From Candidatus Nitrosocosmicus franklandus (GTDB lineage Archaea; Thermoproteota; Nitrososphaeria; Nitrososphaerales; Nitrososphaeraceae), in assembly GCF_900696045.1 (NCBI RefSeq), contig NZ_LR216287.1, positions 2,275,854 through 2,339,853 on the forward strand: DNA of 64,000 nt, written 5' to 3'. The notes beneath the pieces are model-generated. The model was not told where the DNA came from. It searched no databases and worked only from the letters and a program-made list of their open reading frames with translations. Positions 27,063-36,338 of this stretch are shown one piece after another. Positions within the stretch are counted from its first letter, which is position 1; every line of letters starts with the position of its first letter. The translations under genes and the position numbers were made by a program.

Positions 27063-27725
27063 ATGGTGAATATATATGGCATAAGCAAGTTTCATATCAA
27101 GATATTTACTGACGCTGTATTTGGAGTTGCTATTACTATGTTAGCAGTTGAACTTAAAGTTCCCCACCTTGGGACTGGCACTACGTTACTGGGCAGTGGG
27201 GAATTTGGAGAAATTGCCACCACTTTCGTTTCTTATTTAACGACTTTTGTTATACTAGGTACGTATTGGATCACCTATCATGCAGTCTTTAACCCTATCA
27301 GACGTACTACTGATTTAATGATCTGGTTAAATTTATCATTTCTAATGCTTATCGCAATAATCCCATTTTCGATAAGATTAATGAATGAGTATAATAATCA
27401 ACATTCATTCATTTTTTATTCGGTAATTCAAATCTTGACGGGACTTGTACTGTTCCTCATGTGGAAACATGCAATGAAAAAACAGCTCGTAATCGCTGAT
27501 GAAAAAGAAAAAGATGGCAAGGAGACTCGATTAAATGCTACTATAATACAGCTTACTTATATTAGGACTGCAATTATACCTACTGCCTACTTGGTTTCAA
27601 TGGCAATTTCCTTTATTGATCCAGATATAGCAACCATATTTCCGCTGATAATTATTGTACCTGTATCAATTCTTCTGCGATTAAGATACAAGAATCATGC
27701 GCAACTTCATGCTCAGGAGGTTTAA
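27063..27725 (+). CDS. TMEM175/DUF1211-like ion channel protein
   Basis: 220-aa membrane protein with six predicted helices. The first helix carries the family signature, here IKIFTDAVFGVAITMLAVEL, a variant of R-x3-FSDxxFAIAxTLL. YWITYHAVFNPIRR in the loop after helix 3 and a conserved WLNLSFLMLIAIIPF follow the family plan. Archaeal and bacterial TMEM175 proteins are tetrameric K+-permeable leak channels without a P-loop. Here the signature Ser is Thr (FTD). A second member with the canonical FSD is encoded at 44501. Confidence 0.88.
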   Translation: MVNIYGISKFHIKIFTDAVFGVAITMLAVELKVPHLGTGTTLLGSGEFGEIATTFVSYLTTFVILGTYWITYHAVFNPIRRTTDLMIWLNLSFLMLIAIIPFSIRLMNEYNNQHSFIFYSVIQILTGLVLFLMWKHAMKKQLVIADEKEKDGKETRLNATIIQLTYIRTAIIPTAYLVSMAISFIDPDIATIFPLIIIVPVSILLRLRYKNHAQLHAQEV

Positions 27726-28294
27726 TAATGTCATCTTTTAAATCGGGTGTGATTATTGAAAAGAGTGGTGTTAGTATTTGATCAATATTTTGTTCTTTTC
27801 AATATTTATCACGCTTTTTCAGAGAATTATGCAGCATCAAATTGTCTGTTGTAACTCAAATATTTTCATCTATGAATGGAATCATTATTTTTAGTTCTCA
27901 AATTTGCTATGGCTATTATTCTTTTGAATTTTACGTAATATTTTGTCTATTCCTAAAGACTTTCATTAACGAAAAATTATTCTAAACAAACGGTTTCCAT
28001 GCATGAATTCCTACTAAGGTAACAATAATTTTGCCAATAATAATAGACATATTTTATTATGACAATAAAAAATATTCGATATGAGTAAGAAAAAAAGATT
28101 TATTTAAAATTTTGTAATATGGTAGAAAAGATTCCATTAAGTTTTGCCTACCTGGATGATTCTTTTCAATTCAGTCTACATTAATCAGAAACAATAAGTT
28201 AGGAGTATTGAATGCATGCATGGTTTTATAATACTTGTTGATTAATATCTAGTATGATTGCCTGTGAAGAATACTGTAATCCCGTTCCACGAAA
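27726..28294. other. Gene-free stretch
   Basis: AT-rich; no coding or structural signal recognised. Confidence 0.5.
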
Positions 28295-28657
28295 ATGACA
28301 ATTGAAAAGCATAAACACACACCAAGCATAGCCAATTCATCCCGAAAAGGAAAATATGCCACTTCAACTGAAAACCGTCGACTAATGTGGGAATACGTAA
28401 TTTGGCCCCTGGTATTAAAACTTAACAGGAATTATTTCACACCCCGGGAATATCATGATAAAAGAAACCAAGTGTCGGCAGAAAAGAATATTCCGATTAC
28501 GAAGATGGCTGGAGGCATAGTGTCTCTTTTGGTTAAAGGAATTATCTTTCAAGATGGAAAATACTATTCGATCCATTACAAATTGATACCTTATATGAGG
28601 AAAAAAACCTGTTTAGATTACGAAACAGTACTCAGAGAAATACGGTCAAAAAAATAA
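28295..28657 (+). CDS. Small winged-helix-like hypothetical protein
   Basis: 120 aa. A basic, disordered N-terminus of about 25 residues precedes a helical region. In it WEYVIWPLVLKLNRNYFTPR, KNIPITKMAGGIVSLLVKG and the hairpin IIFQDGKYYSIH have the order expected of a winged helix (two helices, recognition helix, wing). The tail is basic (REIRSKK). A DNA-binding role is plausible but inferred from layout only; I do not recognise a named family. Confidence 0.65.
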   Translation: MTIEKHKHTPSIANSSRKGKYATSTENRRLMWEYVIWPLVLKLNRNYFTPREYHDKRNQVSAEKNIPITKMAGGIVSLLVKGIIFQDGKYYSIHYKLIPYMRKKTCLDYETVLREIRSKK

Positions 28658-29559
28658 TAGACTAAAAGTTGTAGGGGTAAAATTAAAAAGAGATAGAAAT
28701 TGTAGTCCGAATCTGAGTTCATCATTAATGGTGCTGTAGATATTTGATTTGTCATGATATGGTGGTTGTTTTATCTCTAAATACAAATTTCTTAATATTG
28801 ATTATAATTTAAACCTGATGATTTATTGACGAACAAGTAATGGCTCTCTCTCTCTGTCTCAAGGCGTGAAGTGAGGCCAAAAATTGTTCAAATTCCTTCA
28901 GGATTTGAAGTATTCTTTTTTAAGAATGTTACTATCATAACAACATTATATTGTGATGCATTTTTAGATGTCTGTAATCATTTAACGTATTTATACAAAG
29001 AATTCATCCTTCTCCTGTAATTAGGCTAAATGTTTTGTCTGAATCGCTGATGAGAATCTATGTTATATCGGGGTTTGCTTTTATGTCCATACTACCTACC
29101 TTTTTACTCCAAATTTCATTAATTAAATGAAATGATTGCTAGAGGTGTACATTGAAAATTCTGTGTCCATATTGTATCATATTATAGGAAACATTGCAAG
29201 AACGTCAAATCCAACAATTAAAGCATCTATATTTTCTATGGGTGAATCGTCCATTGTCTAATGGCAGGTGTATGGAGATGGGTTCGCTCTTCTTCTCTTA
29301 CACAATTGCCGTTTCCCCAATGCATTACCTATTTTTGTGATGATTCAATCAGGATAAAAAAAAGAATAAGGAATCAAAATGGTTTTTTAACGAATTCTAT
29401 CGCTTTATCTAATTAGTCATATCATGGAATTAAAAAATAAATTAACGTGTTGTTTTTTATAGATACAATAATTCATCAAATTTCATTCTGATCTTGATTC
29501 TTTTTGAGGTGTTTATCGTGTTTCTTGATATCGAAAAGTAGATATAAATTCTGTTTTTT
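28658..29559. other. Gene-free stretch
   Basis: About 900 bp. A short CT run lies at 28845-28857. An open stretch of about 41 codons ending near 29260 on the plus strand has no start better than TTG and is not supported. Confidence 0.5.
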
Positions 29560-30369
29560 TCATGCTTTAGTAATTGTTTTTACGATCTCCATGGCCTCCT
29601 TATTACCTCTCTTTAATTCATTTCTCAATGAATGTTTGATTATCCATTGAGTATTTACATCCTGAGATTCTGACCATTTTTTTAGCAATTTAATTCCAAT
29701 GTCATAATTATCTTTTAGTATATCATTGATGTTATTAGCAACCGATTTTTTCACAAACAGTGATTTATCGTATTTGAGATTTTCAAGTATAGGAAGAATT
29801 GGCTTGGGGTCTAAGATAAATTGATCAAGCTTTTTAGCCCAAGGAAGCCTTGGTCTTAAACCTTCGGAAGATAATCTTCTTACATGAACGTTTGAATCGC
29901 ATGACCATTTTAACATCAATGCTAGCATTTTATTTGAATATTTCACGATGAACGGACGAACAGCATATTCTCCTGTGCTGCGCTGTGTAATTTGATAAAT
30001 AGCATTGGTCGACGTCTCAAAGTTGTCTAACCCGTAGGTTTCTACATAAAATGAAATCGGCATTATCCAATATCCTTCCCTAAACATTCCCGTCTCATTT
30101 GGATTAGGTGGTCCCAGAATGTTAATCAAGATATTTACTACATCTGGATATCTGAGTGGTAGATACTCATACAGATTTTCGGTAATTAGCTTTATCCGAT
30201 CCTTTAGTTCTAAATCATTTACCCTTTTATCTACCGAATTGATGAAATCTTGTCTTTGAAACGATGGGTATACTTTGGAGATTTTGCCTGCAAGCAGTAT
30301 CGCAAGCTCCTTTCCGTAAAAATCTTTAAGTTTTGTAGATTTGTTATCTTTTCTTAAATCTCCAACCAA
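29560..30369 (-). CDS. AlkD-like DNA alkylation repair / HEAT-repeat protein
   Basis: 269 aa made of helical HEAT-like repeats. The block SCDSNVHVRRLSSEGLRPRLPWAKKLDQF (about 157-185) is characteristic of the DNA-alkylation-repair HEAT family (COG4335/AlkD relatives). Repeats such as YDKSLFVKKSVANNINDILK and QDVNTQWIIKHSLRNELKRG follow. AlkD-type glycosylases excise N3- and N7-alkylpurines without base flipping. Whether this distant member keeps the catalytic aspartate and tryptophans cannot be decided by eye, so glycosylase activity is not certain. TTG start. Confidence 0.82.
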   Translation of the reverse strand: MVGDLRKDNKSTKLKDFYGKELAILLAGKISKVYPSFQRQDFINSVDKRVNDLELKDRIKLITENLYEYLPLRYPDVVNILINILGPPNPNETGMFREGYWIMPISFYVETYGLDNFETSTNAIYQITQRSTGEYAVRPFIVKYSNKMLALMLKWSCDSNVHVRRLSSEGLRPRLPWAKKLDQFILDPKPILPILENLKYDKSLFVKKSVANNINDILKDNYDIGIKLLKKWSESQDVNTQWIIKHSLRNELKRGNKEAMEIVKTITKA

Positions 30370-30570
30370 AGTTATTTCTAAATCATGATAAAATGTCTAA
30401 ACCCTTAAATCTTATTCATTGTAAATGAAACGAACGTATCTATTTATTTTGCCATTAGTTTTAGAATCTAATCAAACTACTATCTCTTATTTGTCTTTTG
30501 AATTGTATTTTATTTTCTCTACTCCATCATCCTTATATTGGCCCGGTAAAGTGTAAAATAACCATAGGTA

Positions 30571-31602
30571 ATGAATAATAATTCACCTGTTGAAAATAAT
30601 TCTCATTTTGAGCTTGCATCTGACCTTACAATCAATAGATTGGTGAACGGGATGTGGCAAGTTGCAGGTGGGCATGGATACATTGACCACGCAAAGGCGA
30701 TTGATGAAATGCTAAGATATCATGAATCTGGATTTACTAGCTGGGATCTTGCTGACATATATGGACCAGCTGAGGATTTTATAGGACACTTTCGAAAAAG
30801 ATTGTCTGAGATTAAAGGAAACGAAGAGCTTTCCAAAGTTCAAGCCCTTACAAAGTGGGTACCTCGTCCAGGCAAAATTACAAAGTCAATAGTTAATGAA
30901 AGCATACAAAGTTCATTAGATCGAATGGGGGTTGAATCCCTTGATCTCTTGCAATTTCATTGGTGGGACTATGATAATCCATACTACATGGATGCACTTA
31001 GTTTTCTCTCAGACTTGCGTGATGAAGGAAAGATAAAACATGTAGGATTGACGAATTTTGACACCGAACATTTACAAATAATACTTGATGCAGATACACA
31101 AATCTTATCCAACCAAATTCAGTACTCCATAATTGATAGAAGATCTGAGAAAAAAATGGTTCCGTTTTGCGAGGAACACCATATTAAGATTCTTGCATAT
31201 GGGACACTTTGTGGAGGACTTTTAACTGAAAAATTTCTTGGAAGAGAACAAGAGCCATCTGGATATGATCTAGATACCTTAAGTTTGCAAAAGTACAAAA
31301 AAATGATCGATCGCTGGGGTGGTTGGAAACTGTTCCAAGAGTTGTTATCTAATCTAAATGATATAGCGCAAAAACACCAGGTAACTATAGCCAATGTAGC
31401 TACTAGATATATTTTGGATAAATCTTGCGTTGCAGGAGTTTTAATAGGTGCTAGACTTGGTATTACAGACCATATAAACAGTAATTCTCAGGTCTTTGAT
31501 TTTGTCTTGGACCGTGATGATTATGCGAAAATAGAGGATGTCTGTGAAAAATCAAATGATTTATTTGAGGTCATAGGAGACTGTGGCGATGAGTATAGAT
31601 AA
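30571..31602 (+). CDS. Aldo/keto reductase
   Basis: 343-aa NAD(P)H-dependent oxidoreductase with TIM-barrel fold. The catalytic tetrad is D59 and Y64 in SWDLADIYG, K95 in ALTKW and H130 in LLQFHWW. The AKR signature GLTNFDTEHLQIIL and the cofactor-binding region SCVAGVLIGARLGITDHI near the C-terminus are also present. Such enzymes reduce reactive aldehydes and ketones. A TATA-like cttatatt at 30532-30539 fits a leader of about 8 nt before the ATG. Confidence 0.94.
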   Translation: MNNNSPVENNSHFELASDLTINRLVNGMWQVAGGHGYIDHAKAIDEMLRYHESGFTSWDLADIYGPAEDFIGHFRKRLSEIKGNEELSKVQALTKWVPRPGKITKSIVNESIQSSLDRMGVESLDLLQFHWWDYDNPYYMDALSFLSDLRDEGKIKHVGLTNFDTEHLQIILDADTQILSNQIQYSIIDRRSEKKMVPFCEEHHIKILAYGTLCGGLLTEKFLGREQEPSGYDLDTLSLQKYKKMIDRWGGWKLFQELLSNLNDIAQKHQVTIANVATRYILDKSCVAGVLIGARLGITDHINSNSQVFDFVLDRDDYAKIEDVCEKSNDLFEVIGDCGDEYR

Positions 31603-31688
31603 ACACTGATATCTTCTACAGCGATCTGGCTTAGTCAAAACTGACTTATCTAGAAAATCTTTGTTCTTGTGCCTGAATTACGACAAAA

Positions 31689-31696
31689 CTTAAATA
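31689..31696 (+). promoter_or_regulatory. TATA box in front of a 32-codon ORF
   Basis: cttaaata preceded by an A-rich BRE-like aaaa is centred 27 bp before the ATG at 31719, the same spacing as at confirmed genes in this window (for example 43484-43491 before 43514). Confidence 0.55.
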
Positions 31697-31718
31697 CTTA
31701 GATAACGATATTGCTGTT

Positions 31719-31817
31719 ATGTGCATAAAATGTGAATTAGTGGCAATAATTCGCAAACAGGCTAACATGCGTATCTCAAAGTCAACGGGCCGACAAGAAA
31801 TTACGCTGTGCTCCTGA
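31719..31817 (+). CDS. Candidate small protein with CxxC motif
   Basis: A 32-codon ORF starts MCIKCELVAIIRK and ends ITLCS, with cysteines at 2, 5 and 31. Its ATG is exactly at the transcription start predicted by the TATA box at 31689-31696. The region is richer in G+C than its surroundings. It also overlaps a potential RNA stem (31771-31838), so it may instead be a non-coding RNA. Either reading needs expression evidence. Confidence 0.4.
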   Translation: MCIKCELVAIIRKQANMRISKSTGRQEITLCS

Positions 31818-31838
31818 TAACACCCGTTTCAGAGATAC
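31771..31838. ncRNA. Candidate structured RNA (two coaxial stems)
   Basis: gtatctc (31771-31777) pairs with gagatac (31832-31838), and acggg (31785-31789) with cccgt (31823-31827), separated by an asymmetric internal loop. The geometry is like a pseudouridylation-guide hairpin, but no ACA box follows on either strand. Structure was judged by eye only. Confidence 0.3.
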
Positions 31839-31948
31839 CTTCAATATTCCTAAAATGCAGACTATTTACTTATAATTAAGAATCACAATCATGATGAATA
31901 GCATCTGAAAGAAATGCTTTTTCACGAGTAGTGTGTGTGGTAAATATC

Positions 31949-32359
31949 ATGAATAATGTAATTATGATTTCCGCCGTGACCCTTGCAATAAAGAATATGA
32001 AAAAGTCTTGTAGTTTTTATACTAGCATACCCGGCTTTCAGATTATTTACGGTGGTTCTTCAAATGACTCTTTTACATCATATCAGATTGGTAAGGATAA
32101 TAAAGTTACATTTCTAAACTTGGAGTTAAAGAAATTTTCTGATGCTAATAAGCTGTATGAGAACCACAGAACAAATTTTGGTAGAATTATTTTTTATACC
32201 GATAGTGTAGACAATCTCTATGCATATTTTAGTACTAATAAATTCATTTCAAATTTAATTCTAATTGAATTTGAACCTATTAATGCGCCCTGGAAAGAAC
32301 GATATTTTCATATACGTGATCCAGATGGTTATCAACTATCTTTTGCCCAACCGATCTAG
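31949..32359 (+). CDS. VOC (glyoxalase/dioxygenase-fold) protein
   Basis: A 136-aa single vicinal-oxygen-chelate domain of paired beta-alpha-beta-beta-beta modules. SAVTLAIKNMKKSCSFYTSI opens module one, and the closing YFHIRDPDGYQLSFAQP is the classical VOC C-terminal signature with its metal-binding Glu/Gln position. Members include glyoxalase I, dioxygenases and resistance proteins; substrate and metal are unknown. The frame is open from a GTG at 31931, but the ATG at 31949 starts the domain more naturally. Confidence 0.88.
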   Translation: MNNVIMISAVTLAIKNMKKSCSFYTSIPGFQIIYGGSSNDSFTSYQIGKDNKVTFLNLELKKFSDANKLYENHRTNFGRIIFYTDSVDNLYAYFSTNKFISNLILIEFEPINAPWKERYFHIRDPDGYQLSFAQPI

Positions 32360-32544
32360 ATCTGCTTGTTAGATACTAGAGGTAAAATTTTGAGAATTGT
32401 TAAGATTATCTCTTTTTTTACTTCTCTTTAATATTTGATTTCTAAAAATAACCAAAAGATATCCACTACCTCGAATTTGATTTTCTTTGTTGCAACCTAT
32501 TGCGTTTGTAGCTGATAAGCAGAATACTAAGAAGTATAATAACT

Positions 32545-33570
32545 TTGGATTGTAGTAATCATTTATTGCAACATCCTATAACTAAAAATAGAGTACCCTT
32601 CTCAGTGCTTGATTTGGTAATGGTAAATACTGATGGGTCACCAAGTCAATCTATGCGAAATAGCCTTGACCTTGCTCAACATGTAGAAAATTGGGGTTAT
32701 TCTCGGTACTGGTTGGCAGAGCACCATAACATAAAAGGCATTGCAAGTGCTGCCACTTCTGTACTAATTGGTTTTATCGCAGGTGGGACTAGTAAGATTA
32801 AGGTCGGGTCTGGTGGAATAATGCTTCCAAATCACAGTCCGTTAGTTGTTGCGGAGCAATTTGGAACTTTAGAGTGTTTATACCCTGGGAGGATAGAGCT
32901 TGGTTTAGGCCGTGCACCCGGCACAGACCCATTGACTGCTATGGCATTAAGACGTGGCAATTTGGAAAAATCCGAAGATGAATTTCCAACTAATTTGAAG
33001 GAATTGCTCGATTATTTTAACCCAACAAGGCCTGACAAAAAAGTGAGAGCCAACCCTGGAGAGGGATTGGATATTCCAGTTTGGTTGTTGGGATCTAGCA
33101 TGTTTAGTGCTCGGCTTGCCGCTGAGTTGGGGTTACCATTTGCATTTGCAAGTCATTTTGCACCTACCTATCTCGAATCTGCTGTCAATGCATATCTTGA
33201 AAATTTCCAGCCCTCAAAATATTTGAAACGTCCATACGTCATGGCTGCAGTAAATATATACGCGGCTGATAGCGACAAAGAAGCTAAACGGTTGTTTACA
33301 TCAGTACAGCAGATGGCATTAGGAATGATTCGAAGAAATCATACTCTTTTACAGCCACCTGTAGATGATATGAGTAATTTATGGGATTCGCTCGAAGAAT
33401 ATGCTGTAAAGGAGAGATTAAAATATTCCTTTGTTGGAGACTCGTGTACAGTTAAAAAAGGTCTAAAAACCTTCCTCAATCGAATCCACGTTGATGAAAT
33501 AATGGCTGTTTCCCATATATACGATCATGTTGCACGACTACGCTCGTTTGAAATACTTGCATCGTTGTGA
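32545..33570 (+). CDS. LLM-class flavin-dependent monooxygenase (luciferase-like)
   Basis: 341-aa TIM-barrel oxidoreductase using FMN or F420. The MsnO8-type signature is clear: [71 protein letters not shown] and [20 protein letters not shown]. Such proteins oxidise or reduce unidentified small substrates. An F420-type NADP reductase is encoded at 50696, so F420 could be available. The start is TTG. Confidence 0.93.
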   Translation: MDCSNHLLQHPITKNRVPFSVLDLVMVNTDGSPSQSMRNSLDLAQHVENWGYSRYWLAEHHNIKGIASAATSVLIGFIAGGTSKIKVGSGGIMLPNHSPLVVAEQFGTLECLYPGRIELGLGRAPGTDPLTAMALRRGNLEKSEDEFPTNLKELLDYFNPTRPDKKVRANPGEGLDIPVWLLGSSMFSARLAAELGLPFAFASHFAPTYLESAVNAYLENFQPSKYLKRPYVMAAVNIYAADSDKEAKRLFTSVQQMALGMIRRNHTLLQPPVDDMSNLWDSLEEYAVKERLKYSFVGDSCTVKKGLKTFLNRIHVDEIMAVSHIYDHVARLRSFEILASL

Positions 33571-34343
33571 TACTATGTCAAATACTCATCTGAGTCCTTT
33601 AGATTTCTAATATATATCTATATACACAGGTTAATCCAACAATTTATGCATTAGTATCTAAGTAACACTAAAAGTGTTTTGGACAATGATTTTTTATTTG
33701 GTTTTTCAATCTGAAGCTCGGTAATGAAGTTTGCCACAAGAATAAAAAAAATTTGGTGATTGCTAAAAGACTATTCTATTCTTATTTCCCTTATTAGTTA
33801 TATCAAGTTAAATTAAAAGAATCTTTTTTTGAGGTTCACCTTGCTTATGCAAAATAGTAGAATTTGATATTTTTATTATTTCAATTTAATGGTTTGCAAG
33901 TGTACCAAAAAATTATCAAATTTCTTTTAGATTACATAGTATCAGATGTTATAATTATGCGTCTAAAATCCTTTAGACGACAAATCATCCCTATTCAATA
34001 GTAGTAGTAGTAGTTAATTTTTGCATGATGTAGAACCAACAAGAATAAAAATTTATGAAAAAATATGGGATTAAAACCATGTAATCTATTAAAATTTTTG
34101 GATATTTCTATATTAATAAATGCCCGTAACTTGGATTAGAATTACTTTTCCATATAATATCGACTCATAAGAAATAGATGAATCCAAGATAATTAATTCT
34201 AACTAATAAATCCTTTATGATATTATCAAAAGTTTTTGATTAAATGCCAAGAAAGTCAAAAATATTCTTATATATCTAAACATGATGATGATATAACATC
34301 CTGTTAATATAGTAGTTCTACGTATAGTATCTATTCAACACAT
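33571..34343. other. Gene-free stretch with a compact hairpin
   Basis: Holds the hairpin at 33960-33979 and a (tag)n microsatellite at about 34003-34015. No gene seen. Confidence 0.5.
33960..33979. repeat. Perfect 8-bp stem with 4-nt loop
   Basis: cgtctaaa (33960-33967) and tttagacg (33972-33979) are exact complements around the loop atcc. It is isolated in an intergenic region, so operator or small-RNA element are both possible. Confidence 0.5.
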
Positions 34344-34874
34344 ATGACTGTGGAATTGCAGGATTTCATCAAGTTTCTCCATGAAAATAAGATGATAAAC
34401 ATACACGATATGTTAAAAACCGACGTAAGTGGTATTATAAATCGATTAAAGCTACAAAAATATGTTTATTTGGCACAAACAACGCTAAAAAACAATTTTG
34501 GATACGAATTTAATATATATAATAACGGTCCTTATTCACCCGAGCTGGCTAATTATTACTACGAAAAGATGGACTTAAATGAAAAATTTATGGACAGAAA
34601 CGATAATGCATCTCAGACTATTGACCCTGCCTTCGCAACTAGGTTTATGGAATTGTATAAAGACAAGGATGCTAATTGGTTAGAAGTTGCAGCTACTCTG
34701 ATAGATAGCACAAACTATTGTGAAAATGAACGCGAATCACTTGACAAAGTCTATGCTATTAAATCAAAATATGATAGCAGCTTCATAGACAATACATTAG
34801 ATGAATTAAAAGAAAAAAGCTTGGTTCACTATGCGTCTGGTATCAAACTGAACGGTATATTTTCTATATTCTAA
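34344..34874 (+). CDS. Panacea/YwgA-like protein (DUF4065-related)
   Basis: 176 aa. The central motif RLKLQKYVYLAQTTLKNNFG followed by FNIYNNGPYSPELANYYYE matches the KLQKLxYxA...xGPYSxEL hallmark of the Panacea/GepA-SocA-related family. Members act as antitoxins or adaptors, and archaeal ones often stand alone. The rest is helical (FATRFMELYKDKDANWLEVA). No toxin-like partner is adjacent: the gene is alone between 0.8 kb and 1.5 kb of non-coding DNA. Antitoxin activity is therefore only a family-based guess. Confidence 0.72.
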   Translation: MTVELQDFIKFLHENKMINIHDMLKTDVSGIINRLKLQKYVYLAQTTLKNNFGYEFNIYNNGPYSPELANYYYEKMDLNEKFMDRNDNASQTIDPAFATRFMELYKDKDANWLEVAATLIDSTNYCENERESLDKVYAIKSKYDSSFIDNTLDELKEKSLVHYASGIKLNGIFSIF

Positions 34875-34892
34875 TATAAAATGGCGTTTTGC

Positions 34893-34924
34893 ACTGGCCG
34901 AAGCAAGATGCCGGATTTGCCAGT
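34893..34924 (+). terminator. Stem-loop after the Panacea-like gene
   Basis: actggc (34893-34898) pairs with gccagt (34919-34924), with an inner ccg/cgg. A T-rich tatcttttttga follows at about 34937-34948. Confidence 0.5.
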
Positions 34925-35594
34925 CAAAAATATTGTTATCTTTTTTGACTTGGAATAATGTGGCCGACCTCTGGTATATAATTATAAGATAGATAGATAA
35001 ACGGGATTATTTTATAAAGTTTAATGTGATGATTTACAGAGGACCATATTTTCTATTGTGGATGTTGACTTATATCACACTACTAAAGAAATCATTAATT
35101 AGTTGGATTAGATGTAGTGGCAATACGACCTCTTTAGTAATTATTATTGTCATTACTCAAAATCAGAAGGAATTGATTACCTGGTAAGTTCTTGATCGAA
35201 TGATTTGCAGCAGCTTCAGTTTAAATTTATCGAATACGAGATTATAGATATTACTATTATTTGCTTACTAGATAATTCAAATCTCTGTCTTTATTAATCC
35301 AAGATGGCGATGTTTCTTGAATAATTACGGGGTGAATTGATATTTGCCTAAACCAAAGACGTGCTCCATTATTTGATCTGTATTATAGAAATAATTTGTT
35401 TAATCACTATTATGTTAAACATCTATTCGGCAAGGCTAGTAAGAAGTGACTATGTTTTTTGCTATAGATATTTAATCACCATTCCATTCCCAATAATAAG
35501 ATGGTGGGTATGCACCTATCTAGCGATGGATTAACGAACATTGAAACCTTATCGCTGTTAAATAATATGATGTAAATCAGTACTTGACAATCTA

Positions 35595-35750
35595 ATGTTT
35601 GATGAGAAGAATAACAAAGGTGGCAAAAAAATACCCGAAGGTGATTTGGAGAGACAAAGGATTATCGATAAAGGAGGGACTCAAAAGTACGGAGCTGACA
35701 ACCAACAAAAAACAAAGGACAAAAATATTTTGATCGATTCAGAACATTGA
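35595..35750 (+). CDS. Candidate 51-aa hydrophilic peptide
   Basis: The ORF starts MFDEKNNKGGKKIPEGDLER and ends ILIDSEH. It is strongly hydrophilic, with Lys/Asp/Gln-rich sequence and a KGGTQKYGADNQQKTKDK stretch, recalling small stress-type disordered proteins. A TATA-like gttaaata at 35557-35564 is placed for a leader of about 8 nt. The amino-acid usage is unlike random AT-rich translation, which would be rich in Ile, Phe, Leu and Tyr. Confidence 0.5.
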   Translation: MFDEKNNKGGKKIPEGDLERQRIIDKGGTQKYGADNQQKTKDKNILIDSEH

Positions 35751-36338
35751 CGCTTTATGGATACTCTCATCGATTAAAATTTTCCCTATCTAGCCATTAA
35801 AGTAATGATACTAACAACAGGAATCTTCTTTGAGACTTGTAGTTAATTTTCTTTGATCTATTTACAATTTTATTCATAATACATACTAGTTTCTTTAACC
35901 TAACTTGGAATCCATATTTTTCAGAACAAATAGTAGCAAAATCTGTATTCTTTGTTGTTCTGGAGATAAGTAAATGTTCTAATCATCTAATCCGATACTC
36001 TGATAATTTGGTGTAGGGCCAAATATTATAGTTCAACGATCAAAATAATCGTTCAGATGCTATTACAACAGAAAAATCTTTTGAATACTCTTTGATTTCT
36101 CAAGGAGTTGTGGACTCGAATATGTACCATTGCAGCATAACGGTCGACATCTATAACTTATCCTAAAAAATCTGATTTGGATATTTCCTATAAATTACAA
36201 CAATGCAAACTTACAGTTTCTTTAGCGAGTTTACTCCTTGTAAGTACAAGATACTTTAGGACAACTCTTATCGCTTAAAGTGGACTATGATAAATCTATC
36301 TATGAAATAAGCTAAAATATTTCATTAAATTGCACTGG

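Larger units (their letters stand above)
34875..36338. other. Long gene-poor stretch with one small ORF
   Basis: About 1.5 kb. It contains the stem-loop at 34893-34924 and a credible 51-codon gene at 35595. The rest is AT-rich without recognised features. Confidence 0.5.

Noticed and set aside
29137-29260. Open stretch of about 41 codons in the 0.9-kb desert
   Set aside because: An in-frame stop directly precedes the TTG, with no promoter and no recognisable family.
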